Assembly: GCA_002077045.2 (NCBI GenBank)
Contig: KZ111227.1
Location: 8,495 to 18,660, forward strand
Reading direction: 5' to 3'
Length of the DNA stretch: 10,166 nucleotides
Source: Rachicladosporium sp. CCFEE 5018
Taxonomy: Eukaryota; Ascomycota; Dothideomycetes; Cladosporiales; Cladosporiaceae
Each line of letters begins with the position of its first letter. The first letter of the stretch is position 1. The notes under the pieces were generated by a model. The model saw only the letters and a list, made by a program, of their open reading frames with translations. It searched no databases and was not told where the DNA came from. The translations under genes were made by a program, and so were the position numbers. Shown in pieces: positions 1-6,847 of this stretch.

Positions 1-594
1 AGACTCCGGCCAGGTGTGAGCAGATCATTCGCGGGTCGCGCAGGATTCGTAGGTGTGGTCGTCGCGAAGTTTGCCGGGTTGTAGAGTTCATCTTGATACG
101 CTGCGGACTCGGTGCGGTAGAGTTGCACTGACGGGTTCGGTCTTCGAGAATCTGGGTCCGCGAAAAGTAAGCTCTCAGTGCCAAGAAACGCACTGTCCGT
201 TGTAAGCTTACCACTTCCAGACGAGGTGGGCGCTCTCGCACCCTTCTCATCTGTTGCTGATCGTGGTGTTGACGGCGAGTCGAGGCCAGAACTCGATCTC
301 GAGTGGCGTGGTGATGCAGGTCGCTCTGCAGACATGACTTCTAGGTTTTGGTTGTGGTGGTCGATCGCGAATCCTTTCATCGCCAGGTGCGGTGCTGGCA
401 TGTGCGATGTAGGCGATGGCATGTACGCGAAATCGTTTGCCCAGGGTTGATTAGTCGCTGCTGACGCAGACTTGCTGTCCAGAAACGAGGCTGACAAGTC
501 CCAAAGGTTGCCAGCCGGCGAGTTCGTATCGTAGTCCGAATTCGCGACTTGCGGGTAGGTGGTCGTCGTGTAAATTGTCGCGTCTTGTGTTTGT
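1..594 (-). CDS. Partial Ser/Thr/Pro-rich protein, possibly a fungal transcription regulator (runs off left edge)
   Basis: One minus-strand frame stays open from about 594 to the window edge, giving roughly 196 residues with no stop and codon third positions rich in G/C. The translation is polar and low in complexity: a TTTTYPQVANSDYDTNSP stretch near its start, then FAYMPSPTSHMPAPHLAMKG, then a serine run (SRSSSGLDSPSTP), then LYRTESAAYQDELYNP and FATTTPTNPARP. This is the usual look of a disordered fungal regulator, and any DNA-binding domain would lie beyond the left edge. A stop in the same frame (TGA, 623-625) lies just upstream and no in-frame ATG precedes the coding-like part. The first exon therefore probably splices in at an AG near 595 (catag) or 584 (cacaag). 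The first internal Met is near residue 50. The transcription-factor assignment is inference; that it is coding is well supported. Confidence 0.6.
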
Positions 595-1486
595 CTATGT
601 CCCGTCTTCCACGTAGTCTTCGCTCAAGTCAAGCTGCCGGGCGCAATTTGCTCCCTCCAAGTGACCAACAGTCTTGTCGCCCGTCTTGATCGCTACAGCA
701 AAGATCGATTCCAGAATCTTCCTCGACATGTCTACAACCGTCGAAGACTATACGGCTAACGGTAACACTCTCGCTCGCTGCAATCGCCTGACGCAGCACG
801 CGAACCATGACGCGCTCACGTACTGTTTTCGACAGCTCATGGTCATCTTTCTCAGGCCCGGTGTCAAGTGACAACAGATGGATCGGCTACCCGCTCACGG
901 CCTATGTACGACAGGCACCGATCGACATTGCTACGGCGTGCTTCGGGAGCTTGCGAACAAGGACTACCAGCGCGAGCCTTGGGCAAGAGACTGGCTGAGA
1001 ATGCTGCCTCACTGTCACCAACGTGCTTGTTCTTGCGGTAGCCGAAAGGCAGAAGGTCTGGATCCTTCAGAGTGTAGGTCCGCTGTCACACCTTTCGAGG
1101 GCGACATATGACGGTCCTCTAGCACGTAGGTCTGTACCAACGTGTTCATTATGAGCAGCGCCTGCGATTTGAGGCGAGTTCGCGAATATATCGTACGTAT
1201 ATTTTACTACTATCTCAGTCCTCTGTACCTGACATGACAGCCCTGCATATTTCCGAACCCGCCAGCATGGCGCTGGACCCTGATTCGGCATATTGCGCAA
1301 CGGCCAAGATCAGCCGAACAATTGTCGCAACACCGTTGTCAGGAGTCAGTTCCTCCCGCTCTACTCTGTCGCGTACGCTTATCTTTCTTTCAGCGCGCTC
1401 GTGTGTACCAGACTGCTCACATGAACCGACCATGATACCGTAGCCCCGCCTCCGCTTCGACAGCGAGCTCTCGAACACCGCCCAAG
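595..1486. other. Divergent intergenic region / probable 5' leader of the left-edge gene
   Basis: This stretch lies between the minus-strand left-edge gene and the plus-strand Mpv17-like gene, so it should hold both promoters and probably a 5' exon or leader intron of the left gene. A 44-codon minus-strand ORF with an ATG at 730-728 ends at 595, just where the left-edge coding frame begins, but I could not join the two convincingly. GTACGT at about 822-817 on the minus strand is a good donor candidate. An AT-rich patch (TACGTATATTTTACTAC, about 1194-1210) is the only TATA-like block. Other short ORFs here lack convincing codon bias. Confidence 0.5.
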
Positions 1487-2317
1487 ATGAGCACATCCAT
1501 CTTCACCACCCACCGAACCCTCCGCAACCTCCACTCCACCGTCCACCGCAACCTCTCACGTCAGCTCCGCCGTCATGAATCCACCAAACCTCCTTCCACA
1601 CCCAAACCCTCAACTCCGGCCCGGAACCTCTCTACGGCCTCCACCAACTCAGCTCCCAAAACCTGGACAATCCCCGGCCCAGCCTGGTCCTGGATCGAGC
1701 CCTTGATGCCACCCTTCCGCGCCTACGGTCGCATGCAACAGCGCTCTCCCTTGCTCACGCAATTTGAGTCAAGCTTGACGATCTACTTCCTTGGCGACCT
1801 CTCTGCCCAAGCAGTCTTCTCCAGCGGCTTCAAGGAGGGATCATACGAGCCAGCCAGAGGACTCAGAGCACTGCTCATCGGAGGACTGAGCTCCATACCA
1901 AGCTATAAATGGTTCATGTTCTTGGGCACGCATTTCAACTATTCCAGCCATCTCGCATCCCTCGCAGTCAAGATCCTCATCAATCAAACCTTCTTCACGC
2001 CAATCTTCAACACCTACTTCTTCGGCATGCAATCGCTTCTCTCCGGCAGCACACTTCAAGAAGCCAAAGAGCGAGTCATCGAGACTGTGCCGGTGAGCTG
2101 GCGGAATAGCTGGAAGGTCTGGCCGGCTGTGACGGCTTTTAGCTTTACGTTTGTGCCGCCGCAGTATCGGAATGTTTTTGCGGGGGGGATTGCGGTGGGG
2201 TGGCAGACGTATTTGAGTTGGTTGAATAAGAATGCTGAGGGGAAGGGACAGAAGACTGTGGAGGTCAAGGGGGCGGGCAGGGGGAAGGTGAGTGTTAAGA
2301 AGGAGCGAAAGACGTGA
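1487..2317 (+). CDS. Mpv17/PMP22 family membrane protein (Sym1-like)
   Basis: This is an intronless 276-aa protein of the Mpv17/PMP22 family, small multi-pass proteins of the mitochondrial inner membrane (Mpv17/Sym1) or the peroxisome (PMP22, Woronin sorting complex). The family-defining C-terminal block is at residues 209-245: WKVWPAVTAFSFTFVPPQYR followed by a hydrophobic helix ending WQTYLSW. Upstream are the usual segments: a first helix at about 95-112 (FESSLTIYFLGDLSAQ), a second at about 126-147, and K-x4-NQ-x4-P near 162-172, where the family often has DQ. The family is usually about 180-200 aa. The extra about 65 N-terminal residues are rich in Arg, Ser and Thr and lack acidic residues at the very start, which suggests a mitochondrial presequence. 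The basic tail (KGAGRGKVSVKKERKT) is also additional. The ATG has A at -3. Family membership is firm; organelle and exact paralogue are inferred. Confidence 0.93.
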   Translation: MSTSIFTTHRTLRNLHSTVHRNLSRQLRRHESTKPPSTPKPSTPARNLSTASTNSAPKTWTIPGPAWSWIEPLMPPFRAYGRMQQRSPLLTQFESSLTIYFLGDLSAQAVFSSGFKEGSYEPARGLRALLIGGLSSIPSYKWFMFLGTHFNYSSHLASLAVKILINQTFFTPIFNTYFFGMQSLLSGSTLQEAKERVIETVPVSWRNSWKVWPAVTAFSFTFVPPQYRNVFAGGIAVGWQTYLSWLNKNAEGKGQKTVEVKGAGRGKVSVKKERKT

Positions 2318-3172
2318 GGTGATGGATGAGACGCAGGGGAAGATACAGCGAACGGCGTCGGCTGCTTCAAGATACAGCTTGCATCGAAGTTTGCGGAAAA
2401 CAGGCATGTTGCTTATCTGAAGCTGGGGCTTTGATCAAGCAGTCGACCACGACGAGTCGCGGATGCATGTCATGCCTTAGGCTTCAAAGGGTATTGATTC
2501 AGCCTAGAGCATCCGGTGGAGTGTGCAGAGAAGTCACAGGATTGAATCTTTGGGCACAAACCGGCAAGAATACAGACTGCTCACGGACGCCGTGCTCGCA
2601 AGGGCATCGTCTGCATCTGGACCGATCGGCGAGGCGCAAGAGGGCACTACGCACCTCATCGAAATTTGAATGCTCGCGTCACGGGGTTCATGAACTCAGT
2701 CCTTGATTGCCATTCAACAAACGACGTAGAATCGAAGGCCAGTAGAGCAGCAGAGGCGGGCAGATGACCATCGCTCGTTATATTGGAAGCTCGGATGAAG
2801 CTGAGATGGAGAGAGAAGATGCTCGAGCCGGTGGAGCATCGTGGAAGCAGCATGGAAGCAGGGAGAACGGTAGCCGAGCCCGAAGGCCTATGTAAAGGTA
2901 TCTTGGTGGTCTGTAGAAAGCAACCAGAGGCGCCAGTGAAGAGATCATGGAGCATCGTCAACGCTCCAACTCTGCATCCGAGTTCTGCAGTATGAATTGC
3001 ACATCATAGCCAGAACTTTCACACCTACCATCCGGGATCCTCGTTACCTGCCTTCCGCAGTGGCCTTGACGCTAGATTGACATCACGTGACATCGTACCT
3101 CATGCGCGACACGATGACCTCACCCATCTGCGTCCCCATCGGCACCGCCTACTTCTTTCTGAACATGGCACC
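2318..3172. other. Intergenic spacer between the Mpv17-like gene and EXO5
   Basis: This holds the 3' end of the Mpv17-like gene and the promoter and leader of EXO5. A 126-codon plus ORF (2326-2706) is Arg/Cys/Ser-rich without domain structure. A roughly 100-codon minus ORF (2656-2961) has moderately coding-like codons but no recognisable feature. I call neither a gene. The only clear elements are the TCACGTGA box and the upstream ORF close to EXO5, listed separately. Confidence 0.5.
3083..3090. promoter_or_regulatory. TCACGTGA palindrome (E-box / Cbf1-type site) upstream of EXO5
   Basis: A perfect 8-bp palindrome, TCACGTGA, ends 82 bp before the EXO5 ATG. It sits inside two overlapping copies of TGACATC, at 3078-3084 and 3088-3094, ten bases apart. 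CACGTG cores with flanking T/A are bound by bHLH factors of the Cbf1/USF type in fungi. The position suits a proximal promoter or early leader element. Function is inferred from the motif alone. Confidence 0.45.
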
Positions 3173-3218
3173 ATGGCGGGCCTCGAGTCGCCGGTCGATT
3201 ACCCTAGTCTTCCCTTAG
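3102..3218 (+). promoter_or_regulatory. Overlapping upstream ORF (38 aa) on the EXO5 leader
   Basis: An ATG at 3102, with two more in-frame ATGs at 3114 and 3165, opens a 38-codon frame that ends at TAG 3216-3218. That is 46 bases inside the EXO5 coding region and in a different frame. Ribosomes starting here would pass the main ATG at 3173, so if the transcript begins upstream of 3102 the uORF should lower EXO5 translation. The last uORF ATG has A at -3 and G at +4 (AACATGG), comparable to the main start (ACCATGG). Whether the transcript includes these ATGs is unknown. Confidence 0.4.
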
Positions 3219-4864
3219 TCGCCCCTGAGAGTGACTATGGCTCCGACATCGACGACGACGCCGTCGCCACCCTCCTCTCCGGCGCCGAGTCGCAACCCTC
3301 GGTCGAGACAGTGCTCGTAAGCATTGAGGATCCAGTCCTGCAAGATGCGCCCTCCACAGTACGGCGGAGTGTGCGCTTCCAGCGGACTCGACTTGATGAG
3401 GTGGTGGAAGATTGTAAGACTGGGAAGCCGATGCATGGTCTCAAACGTGAAGCTACAATCGAAATCGAATACGACGAGCGCAACCGGGTCGCTTTCTCGC
3501 GTTAGTCTTGCTAGCTCGCACGACCGTATGATAGGCTGACTGTGACTGACCTTCAGCGCCTCACAGCGACGCGATTAGCTGATCCCGAAGCCACAGCAGC
3601 CAAGGAAGGCGAAGATGTGGCACCGGAACAGCCTGGCGACGACCCACGATCGCCCTTGGCTCGCTTCCGGAGGACGCCGAAGAAGCCTTTGTCCGTTACC
3701 GATTTTGTCTCGCCAGCCTGGTGCGAGCAGCAATATTGGTACTCCCTCTCCCGGTACGGTCGCGTGAAGAAGACACCTGCTATGCGGAAGGGAAGCTCAG
3801 TGCACAAGGTGCTGGAAGAGCAGGTGCACAGGGAAGTACGGGTTGAAGTTAAGACTAGGGAAGATGCTTTTGGGCTGCGGATCTGGAATGTCATACAGGG
3901 ACTGCGAACGCTGAGGGCTACGGGTATGACGAGGGAGCTTGAAATTTGGGGATTTGTCGAGGACGAGCTCGTGAACGGCATTGTGGATGAGGTTGGAACG
4001 ACTTGTCCGGATGAGGAGGCTGAGGAGAAGATGCTGAGTGCCGGGAAGACCAAGGTCAAGCCATTGGAGGCAAATCAGCAGACACTGTTGAACTTCCTGG
4101 CCTCTTCGCAGAATGGAGCACCACCTGGAGGCGATTCCTCATGGCTTGGCACACTTCATCCTCCACTGAAGGCCTTCTACATCACCGATGTCAAGACTCG
4201 TCAGTCCACTGCTCTGCCTGGCACAGGCAGTCGCTCGAAGCCCGTTCACATTCAGCTTATGCTCTACCACCGCCTTCTTACATCCCTATCTCAAAACGAG
4301 GTTCGCGCAGCAGACGTCTTCGCTCGCTACCGTCTGAACTCCGAAGCGATGTTCAGCAATACATTTATCGCCGAAATTACCCAACTGGACTTCAACATGC
4401 CTGACAATGTCTCTTCAGCAGACGAAGGCGAGGCGGTGTTTGAGAGCAGCCAGGACTCCATGTCCGAGCTGCTGGCACACAACTCCCTGACATCGCTATG
4501 GAGCTTCATGATCGAAGAGTTCGCCCGCACTATACCTCAAGCTTCCACCCAATCACGGCCTTCGCCCATCTCACCTCTTATGACCGCCGAATATCGACTG
4601 CGCTCCACTGGCGCCTTAATCGGCAAACGCTCCTTCAAGTACCAAACAGAAGTCATCGAGCCCTACCTCGAAGACGCTATGCACTGGTGGCGAGGCGAGA
4701 GGCCTACGAGGGGCGTTGAGATTGAGGATGCCTTCAAGTGTCGCATGTGCGACTTTGCTGAGGGATGCTCGTGGAGGAAGGGGAGGGTGGACGAGGGTAT
4801 CGAGAGAGCGCGGCTCAGGAGAGAGTCCCTTGCTGAGGCTGGAAGGAAGAAGAGTGAGGTGTAA
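3173..4864 (+). CDS. EXO5: Exonuclease V (Exo5/Dem1 family), Fe-S cluster PD-(D/E)XK nuclease
   Basis: Two exons (3173-3500 and 3567-4864) encode 541 aa. Exo5/Dem1 is a single-strand DNA exonuclease of the RecB/AddB-like PD-(D/E)xK superfamily; in yeast it maintains mitochondrial DNA, and orthologues act in nuclear repair. The sequence shows the family core: SVTDFVSPAWCEQQ with the first cluster Cys at 162, GSSVH with His189, GIVDEV with Asp250, TDVKTR with Asp317-x-Lys319, QLMLY with Gln339 and Tyr343, and the C-terminal CRMCDFAEGC giving Cys501, 504 and 510. These four Cys fit the known 4Fe-4S ligands, so all key residues are present. The first about 140 residues are acidic and disordered; an insertion between Asp250 and Asp317 carries a DEEAEEK run. 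The start at 3173 has a strong ACCATGG context and is the first ATG in frame. Confidence 0.93.
3501..3566 (+). other. EXO5: EXO5 intron (66 nt)
   Basis: The donor GTTAGT directly interrupts the first frame, where TAG would otherwise stop translation. A branch-like ACTGAC lies at 3545-3550 and the acceptor CACAG ends at 3566. Exon 1 ends after one codon base and exon 2 supplies two, giving Pro110 and an open frame. A nearer CAG at 3554-3556 would shift the frame and reach TGA at 3580-3582, so the second CAG is chosen on frame grounds. Confidence 0.8.
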
Positions 4865-5076
4865 GAACTTACGATACCGGGCTTTGCTCGAGGCCCAGAC
4901 AGACGATCGCAACCAGAAAGATAATCGTGATCTCCAGCAACAAGTCATGAAGCTAGTCTTTCCCTGAGCAGTGCCTTGCACACCAAGAGGAGGCCGTTGC
5001 TCTACGCTAGATAGGCACTGCCTAGACTCACGACACTATCCCGGCATTCACTCCACATCTGTAACTTATAGCGACC

Positions 5077-5295
5077 ATGCCCGGTGCTTCGCACCAGTCA
5101 ATCGCCGCCAAGGTCTGGAAGAACGGCGAGCTGCAATCGCAAGTCATCCAGTGCGTCGCCGATAAGGCAAAGGCGATCACACTGAAAGACAAGTTTACCG
5201 TTCATCGCTACCCGTTCAAGTCCTCAGCGAATGAGGTCGTTTTCACGTTCCAGGATAGCGAGTGCTGTGCAAAAGAGTCATTAGTCAAGTCCTGA
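5077..5295 (+). CDS. Small hypothetical protein, 72 aa
   Basis: A 72-codon ORF starts at an ATG in good context (GCGACCATGC, A at -3) and uses mostly C- or G-ending codons like the accepted genes. The product is soluble-looking and mixed-charge, with a Lys-rich middle (residues about 29-38) and a Phe/Val-rich part near 48-58, with a Cys pair (ECCAKE) near the C-terminus. It has no signal peptide or membrane segment. I do not recognise a family. It lies 212 bp after the EXO5 stop on the same strand. It could be the first exon of a longer gene, because GTGAGC occurs just downstream at about 5324, but the following sequence does not look coding. Moderate to low certainty that it is a gene. Confidence 0.4.
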   Translation: MPGASHQSIAAKVWKNGELQSQVIQCVADKAKAITLKDKFTVHRYPFKSSANEVVFTFQDSECCAKESLVKS

Positions 5296-5774
5296 GGTAG
5301 ATTCTTCGGTACTCGGCTCACATGTGAGCGAAGTCGGACGCAGCAAGAGGATCGGCAATACCAATACTGCACTGCTTACGACTGTTTTTGTAATACTATC
5401 TATGATCCATGAATGTTTGCCAAAGTCAAGACTTGCATCGCAGATGGAGTTGTGGAGTTGTGGAGTTGTTGGAGTTGTTGGAGTTGTTGGAGTTGTTGGA
5501 GTTGTTGGAGCTGTTGGAGTTGTTGGAGCTGTTTGTGAACATGGATGAAGTCAAGCTTGACCCGATCAGGACCCATGAAGGCACTCCCTGCGACACAACG
5601 ATACTGTCGACCGTACGTTTGTGAAATAATGGCACATTGAAGACTGACTGTATACATGCATGGACTCGTCTTAGCCGGCGATGAAGCCGTTGATCCTCAA
5701 CACCACGTAGAGGTGCGAGCCCGTAGTTGAGGTGGGTTTTTATAGAGTTTTGCCGCCGCCTCCGTCTAGAGCTA
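5296..5774. other. Non-coding stretch between the 72-aa ORF and the MITE
   Basis: This contains the minisatellite at 5446-5533 and otherwise no gene I can support. All longer frames here exist only because the 9-bp repeat carries no stop in most frames. Confidence 0.5.
5446..5533 (+). repeat. GGAGTTGTT minisatellite (9-bp unit)
   Basis: Two 8-bp units GGAGTTGT (5446-5461) are followed by eight 9-bp units to 5533. Six of these are exactly GGAGTTGTT and two carry a T-to-C change (GGAGCTGTT, at 5507 and 5525). The pattern suggests growth by slippage or unequal exchange from a degenerate left edge. The 9-bp unit keeps frame, so it would read as Leu-Leu-Glu, Val-Val-Gly or, on the minus strand, Gln-Gln-Leu, but I see no gene around it. 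Confidence 0.9.
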
Positions 5775-5863
5775 TCCGGGGCTTTGAAGTGAATTGCCCC
5801 TCGTACCGAGGGTTATCCGTTGACCTGATAATATGGGCAAGAAGTGATCATTGACCTGATAAT
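5775..5863 (+). repeat. Left terminal inverted repeat of the MITE
   Basis: This 89-bp arm pairs with 6089-6177. The outer 38 bp (5775-5812) are identical to the right arm. Two direct copies of TTGACCTGATAAT lie at 5820-5832 and 5851-5863. Confidence 0.88.
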
Positions 5864-6088
5864 ACTCAGCTAGCCAATGCTAGCAATTTGGACCCTGAAA
5901 ATCAGCACTTTTGAGGTTCCTATCGAAGTCTGAAATCGATGTCAAATGCTCTCACTTCTTATAGCTACTATACACGCAATAAATGACATATAAATACGAT
6001 ATTGAAAGTAGGGTATCTTAAATACACGCTCTAGACTTTGGCTTATTCACTTTTGTAGGACTACCGATAGATGCTAATGTAGCGAGGG

Positions 6089-6177
6089 ATTATCAGGTCA
6101 ATAATCATTTCTGACTCAGATTATCAGGTCATTGGACACCCCTCGGTACGAGGGGCAATTCACTTCAAAGCCCCGGA
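6089..6177 (-). repeat. Right terminal inverted repeat of the MITE
   Basis: This is the inverted partner of 5775-5863. On the minus strand the 13-mer copies are at 6132-6120 (first base changed to A) and 6101-6089, with the same 31-bp spacing as on the left. Confidence 0.88.
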
Positions 6178-6179
6178 TA

Positions 6180-6649
6180 CTACCAGGCAGCATCGTCAGC
6201 AGCAGAGCTCTGCGCCCCACTGCCAACAACACCGCCTTCCCAGTCCACCTGCGGTGTCGCAGGCATCTCTCTCCTCCCACCGTGCGCGCCATGTAGGCTT
6301 CGGGTGCTGCCATTAGCAGCGGCGAAGCCACCACGACCACGTCCGTGGCCTCGCCGAGTCCACCTATCGCCGCGCCCGCGACTGTGACCGCCTCTGCCAG
6401 CACTCGCAGTCCGTATTGACTGTGCCGGTTGCACATACTCGCTCGATGCCAAGAGAGCCTGTGCGCTCATCACCTGGCGCCACTGGCGCAAAGAACCTCC
6501 CACCGCTGCATGTCATCTCCATGCTGCACAGATCGCACCAGGAACTGTAAATGCGCCTCCGATCGTACGTTGCGGGAGAGATCCATCATCATGTCTAGTA
6601 CCGACATCGTGGTGGATTCCTGCGTCTCGTCATCCCTCGCGCCTGCCAT
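6180..6649 (-). CDS. Hypothetical protein with Arg/Gly-rich (RGG-like) C-terminus; gene model tentative
   Basis: This model joins exon 1 (6649-6474) and exon 2 (6393-6180) through an 80-nt intron (donor GTGATG, acceptor GGCAG), giving about 129 aa. Exon 1 reads as a polar helix-rich segment (MSVLDMMMDLSRNV, then QFLVRSVQHGDDMQRWEVL). Exon 2 reads GGHSRGRGDRW, RRGHGRGRGGF and later PATPQVDWEGG, ending in TAG 2 bp before the MITE target duplication. RGG tracts commonly bind RNA, but here this is compositional only. The donor is weak and a GTATGT at about 6437 does not keep frame. The exon 1 frame is continuous with the frame of the upstream 221-aa gene across a single TAG at 6848-6850, so this may be the 3' part of that gene rather than a separate one. 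Confidence 0.35.
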
Positions 6650-6847
6650 CGGCACAGCCAATGTGTCTGCCGGACCTCGCAGTTCTCGTGATGAAGCGTA
6701 GGGGCTCGGCCGAGCCAGTGTCGCGGAGGCCTCCACTTTAATGTGCTGCCTCCATGGGTGAGCACAGCCGCATCGGCGACAGAAGAGATGGCGAGGTGGT
6801 CCAGTCTCACGTGGCCCGCCCGTCTGCGCCGAACGCTGTATCGCGGA

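Larger units (their letters stand above)
5775..6177. mobile_element. MITE, 403 bp, TA-duplicating (Tc1/mariner/pogo-type)
   Basis: The ends are inverted repeats of 89 bp (5775-5863 and 6089-6177) that align without gaps. The outer 38 bp are identical, beginning TCCGGGGCTTTGAAG. The element is flanked by TA at 5773-5774 and 6178-6179, the target duplication of IS630-Tc1/mariner/pogo elements. The 225-bp interior is AT-rich and has no transposase coding, so the element must be mobilised in trans. Each end carries two copies of TTGACCTGATAAT (one with a T-to-A change) exactly 31 bp apart, plausible transposase-binding sites. Each end also has a small hairpin (CCCTCG-TAC-CGAGGG). The identity of the outer repeats suggests fairly recent insertion. 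The superfamily is inferred from the TA duplication only. Confidence 0.85.

Noticed and set aside
1215..1496. 93-codon minus-strand ORF overlapping the start of the Mpv17-like gene
   Set aside because: It overlaps a firm gene on the other strand, has no domain or compositional signal, and sits in a region expected to be promoter.
2326..2706. 126-codon plus-strand ORF after the Mpv17-like gene
   Set aside because: Begins 9 bases after the stop, Arg/Cys-rich, no family feature and no codon pattern like the accepted genes.
2656..2961. About 100-codon minus-strand ORF in the spacer before EXO5
   Set aside because: Codons look moderately plausible, but there is no recognisable motif and the residue mix could come from the purine-rich plus strand.
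5446..5533. Possible CRISPR-like array
   Set aside because: The repeats are contiguous 9-bp units without spacers, in a eukaryotic context.
5400..5657. Minus-strand ORF with a Gln-Gln-Leu repeat (and Val-Val-Gly or Leu-Leu-Glu frames on plus)
   Set aside because: The open frames are a by-product of a 9-bp minisatellite without stops; flanking residues do not look coding.
6116..6436. Minus-strand 106-codon frame running into the MITE
   Set aside because: It is the alternative frame over the RGG-like exon, and its 3' end is MITE terminal repeat sequence. The Arg/Gly-rich frame is more protein-like and stops just before the element.
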